Positions 43,701-54,987 of a DNA stretch of 64,000 nt are shown here, in pieces. Under the pieces are notes generated by a model. The model was not told the origin of the DNA. It did no database searches and was given only the letters and a program-made list of their open reading frames with translations. Source of the stretch: Ananas comosus. Lineage: Eukaryota; Streptophyta; Magnoliopsida; Poales; Bromeliaceae. Where the stretch lies: positions 1,847,125 through 1,911,124 of the forward strand of contig NC_033642.1 in assembly GCF_001540865.1 (NCBI RefSeq). The letters run 5' to 3'. Within the stretch, counting starts at the first letter, position 1; every line of letters starts with the position of its first letter. Made by a program: the position numbers and the translations under genes.

Positions 43701-46700
43701 GTGTTCTGGTATGAGGAAATGTCTGTTAGTTTTTATTTTTTAAGCCAGAACAAATTTGGTGCGCCTTATCTGTCTATCTGGGTTAAATATGAATTTCTTA
43801 GAATGTGTTTATTTTTAAAATTTAGCCTGGTTCATTTGACTGATCATTGCAGTTTTTTCCACCTGTATGCAACTGACTGTAGTGTGAGCTTATAATTTTT
43901 TCATTTTTCTTACTGTTTTAAAAATTAGTGTCTTGCTTTGAAAATGTTCCAGATGCTTGTAATGGCTAATGGTACATCCTTAGCAATATGTCAATTCCAA
44001 CCGGTCTCTCTTTTTAGTTTCAGGCTCAATTTGCCAGTGTTGATTCTATCTACAAGAAAATTGCTTTCTAAAGTGCTTTTAGATTATTTTTCCAATGCTT
44101 GAAACTTCGTACATGTACTTGATTCAGTTTTTACTTGACAAGTAAACTTTTTGATAGATATGAGTATCCTCCTCAGGCCTAATTTCTTACCAAGAATAAC
44201 TCTTACAAATATATGGGAACCTGCATCAAGAGAATCTTGTGGCGGCAATGTTTGGGAGACACTAAAAGCTTCTATTGCCATTTTATTTCGGCGATCAACC
44301 CTTCAGGTATAATTGTTAGATTTTTTTTTTTCCTTCACAAGTAGTCATTGGTGTGAAATATCCAAAGGAGGAGTAATCATGCTATAGTAGTACTTTTGAA
44401 TGGTAATCGTCCTTTAGGTAATTTCAAATATGTAGTTGTGCATATATTCACAAAGATAATAAATTTTACTCAAGTTTTTTTAGAATGCTTTCTTGAGTAC
44501 CCTTGTTATGGATTGCAGTAGATTATTCAAAAAACCTTCTGAAATGGAAATGATTGGTGTTTTCCTTCAAATTTGAATAAATAGGTAGCGTTGTAAGTTG
44601 TTTAAAACCAGTAGCTTCTCTAGACATATGGTTGAGAACTTGGCCTTTTTATAGAATGAATCATTCCTTGTTCAGTCATTAATAGGATGCAAGGCTCCAT
44701 TTTATTTTCCTTCCGTAGAATATGGAGTTCCTATATAAGATATTGTATCATGGCTCATTGTGCTTGTTTGATAGTTATTTGTTCTGCTTCTTGTTCTGTG
44801 TCAGGAACCAGCTTTCCAAGAACTGATTCTGCTTTATACTGATGAATCAACTCAAAGTAGAGCTAGAGATGAAAAAGATATGCTTCCATTGCAGTTAAAG
44901 ATATACGAGAAAATACCAATTCCAGACCTTCCAGTAATTTTATGAGACCTTAGACTAAAGTATTCTTATGATTAATCTTGATTTGGTTTCCGTTACTATA
45001 AATGAACATAAGAAGTAATTAAACTTCTCTTTTGCAGGTTGTTTTTCCTCATAAGAAGCTGTCCTTTCGAATCCTTGATACAGTATCTCTTTTGAGCAAC
45101 CTATATCTTTTTTCTGGTTTTACTCTTTAATTGCATCAAAAGTTTCTTCTTAGATGAATTGATATGAACTTACATTTGTATCTTGATTGAAGAAGAAAGT
45201 ATGTTTTCTTGTCATCCAATGTGATGACTATTGCTAAAAAAGTTTTTAAAAAATTAACTATAGATTTATCTGGTCAGAGTTGCTTGATATGACCCAAAAG
45301 CATGTATTGGAAAATGAGTCGGGTTTGTGTGCTTTTAGAAGCATGGTGGCGCCTCCGTGCTATCGAGTTGTTTTCGATGATAGAACTTCCAAATCGACGA
45401 TCGGCTCCATTAGTCTTGATTTAGAACATTGAAAGTATCTAGAAAATAAATTTCGTGATTTTTAGGTATCATTTACGTACTGATCGAAAGGTTTCAAAAT
45501 CAACGGCTAAAAATAAAACTCTCACAAAAAGTGATTGTATACGACACAACAATTTTAGATCAAAGAAATTGATCTTATTTTTTATAGTATAAAGAATTTT
45601 CTATCAAAATTTTTTGTGATTTAGATATTTCTACACCGTTAAACTTGGTAACAGCTCACCTTGACCGTTAAAATTGTTGATTTTGAATCCCTTCGATCAC
45701 TATATAAAATTATAAATGATATCGAAAAATCACAAAATTTATTTTCTAGGTGCTTCAAATACTCTATATTAAGTTTAACGGAGTCGATCATCGATTCGGA
45801 AATCCTCTCATCGAAAATTATTTGATAGCACGGACATCTCCATGCTTCCAAAAGCACTCCAGCTAGCTTTTGGAAAATTGTCATTTTTAGGATCTAAGTA
45901 GATTTATAACCATTACCTTGAACTTATTTGATAATCATTACTCATATAGACTTGATCCACAAATTTGATAAGATTTATGACAATTACCTTGTGCTTAATG
46001 AATGATGTTTACTTTTTTAGAATCTGAGTAGATGTATAACTATCACCCTAGACTTATTTAATAATTAATTGCCACCGGCACGGCCCATGCCGTTGTGCCA
46101 CCGGCACGGCATGGCACAGCTGCACGTGCCGTGCTAGCGTCTGCATGGCCTTGTGTCAATGGTACGTTGGCAAGATTTGGCACAGGTTTTCTTGATTTTT
46201 TTTCAAGTAATGTTAACTTTTTAGGATGTTTAAAGATTTGTAATGCGTATAAACTTGATCCAAATTATATCTCTCATCCAGTCCAAGTCGAAATATTCAT
46301 ATACAACTCATGAAAGTATTTAATTGCTAATATAATACTAATAATTAACCACATATAATATTAGAGATAATTCAATATGCTCAAATCATAACTCTAAAAT
46401 TTAAAATTTTCCATTGCTAGTAGTACATTGATTGTCTAGATGGATTATACTGATATCCCTCAACTATATAAATATTAGGGATAATTGCCTATATACCCCT
46501 CATACGTTTGAAAATATCCGATTTACCCCTACTTTTTTTTCTTTCTAAAATACCCCTGTCACGTCCCGGATTACTCGTTTCTCCGGGCACGCCAACAGAC
46601 CCGCCGTATGCATAGAAATTTTTTCCGTACACGAAGCGAAGCTGTAACTGTACCTGTAATAATACAATACTACAACCAGTAGTATAGAGCTGCTAGGAAA

Positions 46701-49700
46701 AACGAACATGAGTATATAATAAAAATGGATCAGTATATACACAATATCCTGGTACAAAAACACTCGCTGCAGCGAGGTATAACATCAGTATGTAATGAAC
46801 CAAAAACTACAACTACCTGTAGCTGGTACTCCACTAGCTCTGGCTCATCTTGTAGGGCTCTAACTCGCGACGCCCTTGCCACGATCAGGATCAGCAGCAG
46901 CCGACGACGACGGCTCTGCAAAACGAAAAGGAACAACTGGACGTGAGAACTACTGTAAAAAGTAGTCCTCAGTGGGTGCTGCCCTCAACATCATCGGTCC
47001 ACCCATTAAGTCTACAGAAGGGAGTTGGGATAGTACATAATGCTGGAACAAAATCTACAGCTAAGAACCATCATACTATCATGCTCTAACACTAACGATC
47101 TGTAGAAAATGTCAATCCTGACGCAATCTCACTCGGGACTGTAACCGTACCCGTCCTAGGGACTGAACTCACCCGTCCTGCCTGTCGAAGCTAAAGCTAC
47201 CTCCACACTAAACAGTCAGTGGATAGCAAGTCCAAACATGACACCTCGACATCAACGCAGAAGCACTAAGCCCGACTCCGGAGTGGCACTCGTGGGCGCT
47301 ACCCAACCGAGTATGCAAGCATATCTCTGTCGAGTTCAATCAGGCTCTCGCAGACTATAGTCAAGTATACCGGATCCAACTGGTCTAACAACCAACGAGT
47401 CACGTGCCCTCGACACAATCTGATGCCAAAACGGCAATCTGAGTCCATCGTCAATTCCGACGGCCCCAACAGTCCGGAACAATCTGAACACTACTGTAAA
47501 AATAGGCTTGGCATCCCAGCACGAGTGTAACAGCAATCTACACTACCTGGGGTATCCACCACGCTGATACTGCGGCGATACCAAATAACAACGGCTCCTA
47601 AAGCTAAATCTGGTAGTGTAAGCATATGAAGGGTTAGAATCGCGGATTTTCTCCTAAGTCAAATCCAAGTCCGCATGTATAAGTCATCCGCCAATAATAC
47701 TATGCTCCAAATTCAGTTTAAATGTCAAAGACATGAACAATCCACGAATTCGAGCTATCACACATGAAATGCATAACACAAAATATACATGCCGTTAACC
47801 GAGACTTTAGGAGTAGAAATCCGATGATAAACCCACCTCAAAAGCTAATCCAACTCCGGCGCGACGTCGAGAACGGCGGAATCGCACCCTCGCCCGACCT
47901 CCTCGCGATGCTATGGCAACAAACATGCGCTCGAACGGCTCCGCGACGCGACGTCGGCGACGAAACACTCCACCCGAGCTCCTCCTTGCTCGGTCGATGC
48001 TAGAGAGAGAGAGGGAAGAAGAAACACAGCAACCTTCTCTCTCAGCTCCTCTCAATCCTATATAAGCGGTGGAGGGAAGTGGTGATGTGAACGAGGCACG
48101 AAATGACCAAAACACCCTCTCACCTACCCTGGTGTACCGGTACACGAGCAAGTGTACCAGTACGAATGGCAACCCGAGAGCAGCTGCGCAAAATCTGTCG
48201 AAGTGTACCGGTACACCCCTGATGTTGTACCGGTACAGAAAGTGTACCGGTACACCTTGATGGTTGTACCGGTACAACAAGTAGAAAATCTGCTGTTTGC
48301 AGATTCCAATGCCAAGTCTTGCTCTCGCGTCCCCGCTTAGCCCGTTTTGCGTCTATTTCGCGCCAACGTGACTCGGACTTGTCCCGACACTCTCCAGAGC
48401 TGTCGACAAGCCTCTCCTGCTGAACACCAGGGATACCACAACTCCTCATATGTTCCACCGTTATTGTAAAATACCCCTGCAGTTATCTCCTGTTAAGTTA
48501 ACTTGGGTTAAACGTAAGTTAAATATCTACCACAGTTAAAAAAAATTAAAATGCCAATTTTGCCCTTAAGGGCAAATAAGAAATGTTGGTGACGGTAGAG
48601 AGGTGTATTGGAAAATACCAAAACTCAAAATACTTTTTGTGCCCCTGACTTTAAGGGCAAATAAGAAAGTCAGTAATGATGGAAGAGTATATTTGAAAGG
48701 GCAAAATAGTAATTTTACAGAGATAACAGAGTTAATTAACAGATTTTAACTCTAGGGGTATATTAGAAATAGGTTGGAACGTAGAAAAGGTATTTTTAAT
48801 ATTAGCCTTCTAAGAGGGGTAAATCAGAAAGTCGGAAACTTTTCAGGGGTATATAAGCAATTGCCCCTAAATATTATTGATACCGATGAAAGCTCATTTG
48901 GTGCCGGTACATCTCATAATAATTGTGAACATATTCATTATAGCAAATTGTATCGTGATGTACGTGTATTATCGTGACTGTCACTGGCACGGAAATAGCA
49001 GTGACACCTTCAAAGGATCTCTTTTGACACCTTAAAATAGAAAATTGAGTAAATAGATCCGTGCTAAACAATGCTGGTCCGACACGAACGGGCACGAGGC
49101 AATACAGGAGTGGCACACTGCGATATGGGGCACTACGGGGCCGGCATGCCACAATATAGAGCGGCATGCCCACAATTTCTAGGTGCCAAGCCGCATGGAC
49201 TAGTGCTGCGTGCCGGTACGGCACCGACACGGTACGGCACGGGCAGCACGGGCAAACCTTGCTCAAAATTCAAATGATTTGAGCTACTTTATGTAATATG
49301 AGTGCTCATCTCATACTTAGTCCACTGTATCTTAAATGGAAGGAATTAAGGACCCAATAACTATAATTGTCACCAAACAAATTGCTAGCCACGTGTTCTT
49401 TTTTTTTTTTCTCCTTTCCAAAAGTGTGCCAAAATTGGTTGTTGATCTTGTTGATTTGATTGACCAATCTTTTTTGTGGTTCATGTTGCTTTGATGTTTA
49501 ATAATTACCAATTCCTAGTCTCTATTGTTTTAAAACATAACTCATAAAACAGTAGTTCATTGGTGTAGCTAGACAACTTCTGAACTGATTTTCCTAACAA
49601 TATCTTCTTCTAGTGTGTAATTAACAGTTACTATAATCACATGGCAGGTGCGGTTGGATATTGCCACTATAATAGGACTGTTGGCTTACATTGTCAATTA

Positions 49701-52700
49701 CAAATTTGAAAACATAGTCTCGTCTCCGTAAGTATGTAATTTGTACTTCCATTCTGCGTTTACAGTGGAAATCGTAATTTAGCACATTCATGTGAAATTT
49801 CTTGCCATTTTCTCATAAATGACAGTTTGTAATAGTATTATTACATCTTTATATATTGAAGAACATCATTATGACTTATATGACAGTCTGCACATGACTA
49901 CTTTTCTGCCTTTTTAATCAATGAAGGTACTTCTACATCTTTGAGAGAGATTTTAAATTGAACAAATCATTGTGCACCTGTAAGGTTGAAGAGTATGCAT
50001 CTGTTTGTAGAAAACCATATTCTGCCATTAGCAAATTTCAAGTGAATTTGCAGTGTTCAGTGTAATAGTATATTGACTTAAAATTCGCTGAAAATATTAT
50101 AATATATTTTTTCCTTATCATTGAATCAATAGAAAAAAATTGTTCCACTAAAACTATTATTATTTCAACACCCTTATTTTTGTCTTCTTATGCTTTTCTC
50201 TTTCCCTGTATTAAAAGATATGATGTTTCACATAGTTTTGTTCTGCCTAGCTAGGAGTTTGCTGTAAATATAATTTCTGCAAATCTTAAGGTCGCTTCCG
50301 TAAAAAAAGTAAGATGTCAACAACTATGTTAAATATTTTGTAATGGAAGTAGTATGAGGCTATGACCTTTCTAGAGGGCATATGAACTTGAGATGACGTT
50401 TAGTACATCCTTCAGGTTTTTTTCGGGTATTTCTGTAGCAGGTGCTAGAAGCTCTCACAGAATGTCTAGTTTTAATTGGTTTTCATTGCCATGTTCTTTA
50501 TGCATAATAGCTTATGATGCTGTTTATCTATGGGTATGCAGATCGGCTATTCTTCTTGATGTGGTTGCAGTCAGTGCTTTGATAATATATGTTTTTCGTG
50601 TAGTGTTGGGCTACAAACAGACTTGGGACAGGTATCAGGTAAGTCTAAATATTTGATTAGCAGTGATTTATGACCTTAGCAATCAATATTGTATCAGTTT
50701 TACATTATATAGTGGTTGCACTTTCTGCCAGTACAACTAACTAGTATTAATCATTTTGGCAACCGTAAGGGGGTGTTTGGCCGCGCCTTTATAGAAGCGG
50801 GCCGCGCTTACAGCCCATGTGTATTCCTTTGGGGCAAAAGATAAAATCGTGCAATGCATTATAAGGATGCAATAATTGCGGCTTGGGGTGGAAACACACA
50901 AATAGCCAGAGCGGTGCTTCTGCGTTAGAAAACAACCTCAAAAATCCTGCACTTCCATTCTTGCCCATATACACAAATTATAGTAATTTGAGATATTATT
51001 GCCTACAATTTATATAGTATTTTAATTAATTTGAATCTGGTTTCCGAGTTATGTAAACATTTTTTTTTAATTACATAAACTTTTTTTAAGTCAAGACATT
51101 TTTTTTTATTATACAATTTACAATAAAAACTGTTGTGGCTACAATTAATTTATAAAATAGATTTTTATATATCATTTTCTTTTTGTAATTTATTCTTATT
51201 TTCTATTTAAAACTTCAAAATTTTATTATATGAAAACTTACAACGGTGGGTATTTTGGTAATTTTAGCTCTATAAGCAGTTTATAGCACTACATCGGAAT
51301 ATTTATCAAACAACTTTCTATACTCTACAACACTTTTATAATTAAATCAATCAAACACTCTACAGTTTTTTCTCCAGTGCAACACTACCCTTACGGTACT
51401 TTTTAACAGCACTACACCAAAAAACCTAGCCAAACAAGCCCTAAATCTGTTTAAATTCATAAAGATATTACTTAACTGAGATAGATAATTGCAAAGAGTT
51501 TTAATGGAGCTTGTGGGTCAATAATCTAATTTGATGTCATGCATTCTCAATTTGGTGTGTTAAATATGCTTTCAAACAAAATGTGGAAAGACGAGTAAAT
51601 TAAATATCAAACCATGATCATGAACTATAATTTTCATTGAACATATCAAAACACATAATTTCAAATAACGATTAATTTAATTGTAGTTACTTAGAACTTG
51701 CTAGCCTGTAGACTTCCATAGTATAGAAGTTATTTAACTCAAGGATTTAAGTGCCGTGGCACGAAGTCGTGCCGGAAACTTGTCGGCACGGTACGGCACG
51801 GTGCGTGCCGAGCCGTGCCGATGCGTGCCGGTCAAAAAAATTTTTGTGTGCCGATACATAATAACATGAAATATTTATGTTCTTTAGCAACAAAATATTC
51901 TAACTATTTATTATGTCTTTTTATCACATATTTTGAACTTTATTGAGAAAATTACTTACTAATTTAAAGAATAGAGGGTTTTGAGCTGTGTCATTGGCAC
52001 GTGGTCTGTATCGTGCTGGTATCTTGTTGGCACGGTACGGCATGGTCGATAAGGTCCATGCCGACGGGCACTTAAAACTTTGATTTAACTGAAGGTTTTC
52101 TCAGAAGGCCTCGAACAAGGATTTTAGTGCTGTGGCACAGGATCTTGCCGAGCACTTGCCGACATGGTTTGGCACGGTGCATAACGTGCCATGCCGATGT
52201 GTGCCGGTCAAAAAAATACATTTGTGCTGACACACTATGATATGAATTTTTTTTTTTCTTTGGCACAAATATATTATAATTATTATATATTTTTTTAATC
52301 AAAACTATTGCACTTTACTAATGTAACTAATTAATTTCAAAGAAAAGAGGAATTGGAGCCATGTCATTGGCACGGTGGGCACAACCTATGTTGGTGGAAA
52401 CTTAAATCCTTGTAAGTGATGTAGCACGGGGTTGTGCCAACCACTTGCTGGCACTGTACAACACAATGCTTGTGGTGCTATGTTGATATGTGCGTCGTGC
52501 CGTACCATGTTGATGTGCGTCGTACACAATAATACTTGTGTTCCAACACACAATGACATGAAATATTTATTTTCTTTGACTTCAATATATCTAATTGCTT
52601 ATTATATATCTTTATTAATTTTTTTGCATTTTATTGATGCAATTACTTGCTAATTTCAAAGAAAAGAGGGTTTTGAACCGTGTCATCAACATGGGGGTCA

Positions 52701-54779
52701 TATCGTGCCGTTATCTTATCAGCACGGAGCGGCATCGTGGGTACGGCTCATGTTGATAGGCATTTAAATCCTTAGCCCCTAATATATTTGCCCATGCGTC
52801 TATGACTATTTTAAGTTACACATGCCTATATATGTACATACGTAGATACCTACACATACACACACGAATGCATTAGTACAATCACACATACAAGAAATGA
52901 CATATTTTTAGGAATTCTGAAGATCTATTGTTTCTTCTTTTAGACAAACCTATGAAACCGAACAACACCTACGGCTTTGCCCTAGACGTATATATTTAGA
53001 CATGTAATCATATGGTAGTAAATCAATTACATTTCTTTATTGCAATTTCATGTCTTTGTATTTGCCCAACACTCTTCTGATTGCATGTGTTTTGCCACAG
53101 CTTCTGGTCAATAAAACTCTTTATGAGAAAACTTTAGCCAGTGGTTTTGGTTCAGTTTACTTTCTTCTTGATGCTTCTGAGCAGCAACAAGTACGTCTTA
53201 TATATAAAAGTGTTCCTCCTTCAGTATTTCCAAAGTACTCATCTTGTATTAAATAACTATTTTCATTGTGATACAGTATAAGGAAGCAGTTTTGGTGTAC
53301 GCACTTTTACTCTGTCCAAAAAAGTATCAGGTACGTCAAATCCTGCTCTATCTTCTACTCTGCCTCAATGCTTGATGTCCTTTTGCTTCATCCCTTTCCT
53401 TTTCAACACTTGCTTCCAAACCTTGCCCCACTAGTATCGTCGAATCTTGATTTGCTACTAACTAAAACTCTGCGTATGGTCGAACTTCCCGATCACGGAT
53501 TCCATGGCCTCCTTTCACAATCTCTCTTAGAGATCTCCAATTAAAGTCTCCAATACCATTAGTTGGAAATTTTCAGCAGAAGCCGTAAATCACTTATTGG
53601 CCTTGTTTTCCCCCCCAAAACGCACACAATCCTTGCTAGTTCACAGTAATACCAAAACAAAAGAGGCAGTAAAGGAACAAGGAGAATAACACAGGCAATA
53701 TGTGTGAGAAAATACCACACTAAGTAAAAGAGGTGTACATCGACTTCTCTAGTTCTTCTTTCCAGAAAATTGCTTCTACCACAAGCCGTACTTTGAAACC
53801 CCCCTACGTTGCGGTATTCTTCTCTACATCGCTCTTTCCTCCTGGGAGAACTTCTCTCTTTTGGCTCTCTTTGCACCCAAACGAAACCTATGAGCTATGA
53901 CCAAGGATTTAAGTGCCGTGGCACGGGGTCGTGTCGGAAACTTGCCGGCACGGTATGGCACAGTGCGTGCCGAGCCGTGCCGATGCGTGCCGGTCAAAAA
54001 TAATCTTGTGTGCCGACACATAATAGCATGAAATATTTATTTTCTTTAGCAACAAAATATTCTAACTACTTATTATGTCTTTTTATCACATCTTTTGAAC
54101 TTTATTGAGGAAATTACTTACTAATTTAAAAAATAGAGGGTTTTGAGCTGTGCCATTGGCACGAGGTCTGTATCGTGCCGTTATCTTGTTGGCACGGTAC
54201 GGTACTGTGGATACGGTGCGTGCCGATAGGCACTTAAAACCTTGGCTATGACAGTCTTAAAAAACACTGCCTTGCAAAACCTAGTTGCAACCCTATTTAT
54301 GCAGAATCTCTAACTTAAACTGGTTCTGCCACATAATGAATCGCCAAATCCAACAGCATGCATCTTGCCGGCATCTTGTAAACATTAAGGTTCACATACT
54401 GGGGATTGTAGTCTTGCTTTAATACATGCATATGTACAGTGTACATGTATACAGTTTATTGCTTCTCATGCAGATATCCTGCCGAAAAACCATAGGGGAT
54501 GCATGCGAACATTTCATGTACGATAAGTTCAAAGAAAAGGTAGCAATGAAACTTTTCCTTAGTCCCTTACATATAGAGCGAAAAATTGGTTAATCATCGA
54601 GTTTTACTTCTCTGTAGATTGAAATGCCTATCAACAAGGCTATGGATACACTGGTGAGATTGGGCTTGGTTATGGAGTTCCCCATGGACGAAGACCTCAA
54701 CGTTGTAGCTCTCTCGTGTTCCGAGGCATGCGAGATTCTAAGGAAACGTTGGGATAGCTTATTGGAACAAAACTCATGA
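34784..54779 (+). CDS. DUF3754 (TMEM143-like) membrane protein, 14 exons, 742 aa
   Basis: Exons: 34784–35178, 41583–41885, 42287–42466, 42591–42726, 42856–43217, 44177–44306, 44805–44933, 45038–45082, 49648–49727, 50542–50638, 53101–53190, 53277–53330, 54474–54539, 54618–54779. All introns are GT–AG and phases match, summing to 2229 bases with no internal stop. The Ser-rich N-terminus (MLPLKTLTPLSFSLPL) suggests an organelle transit peptide. Next come VPRQKYISVPKAELL, then FRRGYATERQKGLLLVEKLD and LQLKIYEKIPIPDLPVVFPH, typical of plant DUF3754 proteins. Two hydrophobic segments (about residues 565–580 and 588–611, ending YVFRVVLGYKQTWDRYQ) are likely membrane helices. They are followed by the conserved NKTLYEKTLASGFGSVYFLLD and a C-terminal winged-helix-like part. 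Biochemical function is unknown. Introns 1, 8 and 10 are bloated by transposons, yet the frame is intact, so the gene is probably functional. Confidence 0.9.
35722..36422 (-). repeat. 3' LTR of the copia element
   Basis: A full 701-bp LTR with TGTTGG/CCAACA ends on the minus strand. The polypurine tract GCAAAGGTGGAGAT lies just before it (complement of 36423–36436). Several hairpin-like words (CAACTTCAATTG) are conserved in the other LTR. Confidence 0.9.
36664..39949 (-). pseudogene. Copia gag C-terminus and pol, broken
   Basis: In order on the minus strand: gag tail with zinc knuckle CX2CX4HX4C (CSFCKKDGHMKQDC) and protease region with LNSG in place of the usual DSG, so the catalytic Asp is lost. 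Next is an integrase with HSDMW, RTDNGGEF and the Glu in NGIAERMNR. Then follow reverse transcriptase pieces (37868–37656; 37568–37386 with YVDD) and RNase H (37038–36664, DSDYAGDLD and ETEYMA). Stops and frame changes lie between 39282–39348, around 38580, 38250, 37900, 37640 and 37380. It cannot make a polyprotein. Confidence 0.88.
39950..40588 (+). repeat. Inverted remainder of the copia 5' LTR
   Basis: The plus-strand sequence from TGCAAAAGAGGCATG to TCCCAACA matches the complement of 35722–36350. The missing ~72-bp start of this LTR is at 41113–41184 in the opposite orientation. Confidence 0.88.
40591..40602 (+). other. Primer-binding site (initiator tRNA-Met)
   Basis: TGGTATCAGAGC sits two bases after the LTR end CCAACA, the standard copia arrangement. 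It is on the plus strand because it lies within the inverted block. Confidence 0.9.
40626..41112 (+). pseudogene. Copia gag N-terminal part, inverted and frameshifted
   Basis: It begins with an ATG frame containing SKFEVEKFD. It then shifts frame near 40680 into RRVRAILVEQGLHKALLG and LKKLYMTKSLSNVLYLKQ..LY, the copia gag (UBN2-type) region. It stops at SLPPSYNYLV at the inversion breakpoint. The continuation (TILYGKQTLSMEDV) is on the other strand at 39949. Confidence 0.85.
41325..41400 (-). mobile_element. Truncated SINE, minus strand
   Basis: The minus strand shows AGCTAAGTTTATTTCTAAATGAAATAAACGAAGCAGG, TAGCGTGCTACCTATCTCTC and the A-tail. The tRNA-like head is missing. Confidence 0.65.
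43218..44176. other. DUF3754 intron 5
   Basis: About 960 bp of ordinary T-rich intron. The short ORF at 43659–43895 has no product; no repeat or element was recognised. Confidence 0.6.
45325..45867. mobile_element. Mutator-like foldback MITE, copy i, in DUF3754 intron 8
   Basis: The ends TGCTTTTAGAAGCATGG and CCATGCTTCCAAAAGCA are inverted. The tip is GAAGCATGG..GGC/GCC..CCGTGCTATC. The family core (TTTTCGATGATAGAACTTCC, AATCGACGATCGGCTCC) and its complement near 45775–45815 are present. The minus-strand ORF across it is spurious. Confidence 0.8.
46072..46165. repeat. Fragment of the GTGCCG-rich hAT MITE family
   Basis: A cluster of CACCGGCACGGC, GGCACGGCATGGCAC and GTGCCGTGC words, as in the complete copies at 51740–52082 and 53902–54244. 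The ends are lost. Confidence 0.5.
46559..48466 (-). mobile_element. Nested LTR-like insertion
   Basis: The insert is bounded by the 13-bp direct repeat TAAAATACCCCTG (46546–46558 and 48467–48479). Its left end is the reverse complement of the LTR-like end at 1–586, so it lies on the minus strand. No gag, pol or primer-binding site was found. A 13-bp repeat is too long for a normal LTR TSD, so a solo LTR with an odd end, or another element class, are both possible. Short ORFs inside (46545–48458) have no recognised product. Confidence 0.6.
48132..48278. repeat. Cluster of TGTACCGGTACA palindromes
   Basis: Five perfect copies of the 12-bp palindrome at 48133, 48204, 48226, 48243 and 48265, and one decayed copy near 48153, within 150 bp. 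Flanking bases extend the palindrome in a matched way (G..C in three, T..A in one). Confidence 0.9.
48896..49262. mobile_element. Diverged GTGCCG-rich hAT MITE
   Basis: It starts TTTGGTGCCGGTAC and ends GGCAGCACGGGCAAACCTTG. It is packed with GGCACG and GTGCCG words and has a central AT-rich section. It lies in DUF3754 intron 8. Confidence 0.5.
50769..51441. mobile_element. Tourist-like MITE in DUF3754 intron 10
   Basis: The left end GGGGGTGTTTGGCCGCG and the right end CTAGCCAAACAAGCCC are imperfect inverted complements. They are flanked by TAA (50766–50768 and 51442–51444). Internal arms (GGTGTAGTGCTGTTAAAAAG type) are AT-rich and there is no transposase. Confidence 0.75.
51740..52082. mobile_element. 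GTGCCG-rich hAT MITE with perfect 8-bp TSD
   Basis: The termini CAAGGATTTAAGTGCC and (reversed) CAAAGTTTTAAGTGCC are flanked by ATTTAACT on both sides (51732–51739 and 52083–52090). An 8-bp TSD places it in the hAT superfamily. Subterminal GGCACGG/CCGTGCC repeats fill about 100 bp on each side of an AT-rich centre. It lies in DUF3754 intron 10. Confidence 0.85.
52115..52412. mobile_element. GTGCCG-rich hAT MITE, second copy in intron 10
   Basis: It starts CAAGGATTTTAGTGC and ends GAAACTTAAATCCTTG, with the same centre (CACACTATGATATGAA, TTTCTTTGGCA). No TSD was recognised, and it abuts the third copy. Confidence 0.65.
52413..52771. mobile_element. GTGCCG-rich hAT MITE, third copy in intron 10
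   Basis: The left start is worn (TAAGTGATGTAGCACGGGG). The centre CACACAATGACATGAAATATTTATTTTCTTTG and the end TTGATAGGCATTTAAATCCTTAG match the family. Confidence 0.65.
52772..53100. other. Right part of DUF3754 intron 10
   Basis: CA/TA-rich intron (ACACATACACACACG near 52852–52866). No element was recognised before the exon 11 acceptor. Confidence 0.5.
53331..53893. other. DUF3754 intron 12, left part
   Basis: Gene-like but unassigned sequence. The minus-strand ORF 53559–53876 (105 aa) reads protein-like in part, but no family was recognised and it is treated as chance. Confidence 0.4.
53902..54244. mobile_element. GTGCCG-rich hAT MITE in intron 12, perfect 8-bp TSD
   Basis: The termini CAAGGATTTAAGTGCC and (reversed) CAAGGTTTTAAGTGCC are flanked by GCTATGAC at 53894–53901 and 54245–54252. 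About 90% like the copy at 51740–52082 by eye. Confidence 0.88.
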
Positions 54780-54987
54780 AAAACTTCTGAATGCAAGTCC
54801 GATCTCGTTCTTTGTCAGAATCTGGATTGATGGCGTAAGCTCGCAAGCATGTTGGAGCATTTTTATAGACAAGGTATACTTCTCTTTTTAAGTTTTCGTT
54901 ATCTCTGTACATTCATACCCTTGTATATACTTGATGATCACACTATTTATTGGAATGTAAAATGTAATTACTCATAGCTATATTTGT

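Larger units (their letters stand above)
46477..48868. mobile_element. TIR MITE interrupted by a 1.9-kb insertion
   Basis: The ends AGGGATAATTGCCTATATACCC and the reversed right end AGGGGCAATTGCTTATATACCC are inverted. The flanks carry the 7-bp direct repeat AAATATT (46470–46476 and 48869–48875). The interior right part repeats TTTGCCCTTAAGGGCAAATAAGAAA. The insertion occupies 46559–48466. It lies in DUF3754 intron 8. Confidence 0.75.

Noticed and set aside
48132..48278. CRISPR-like array
   Set aside because: Repeats are 12–16-bp palindromes with irregular spacing in plant DNA and no cas genes; not a CRISPR.
46545..48458. Coding potential in the nested insertion (157-aa, 112-aa frames)
   Set aside because: Frames run through the palindrome array and low-complexity sequence and show no gag/pol motif.
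53559..53876. 105-aa minus-strand ORF in intron 12
   Set aside because: Partly protein-like but unrecognised, without splice or promoter context; kept only as intron sequence.
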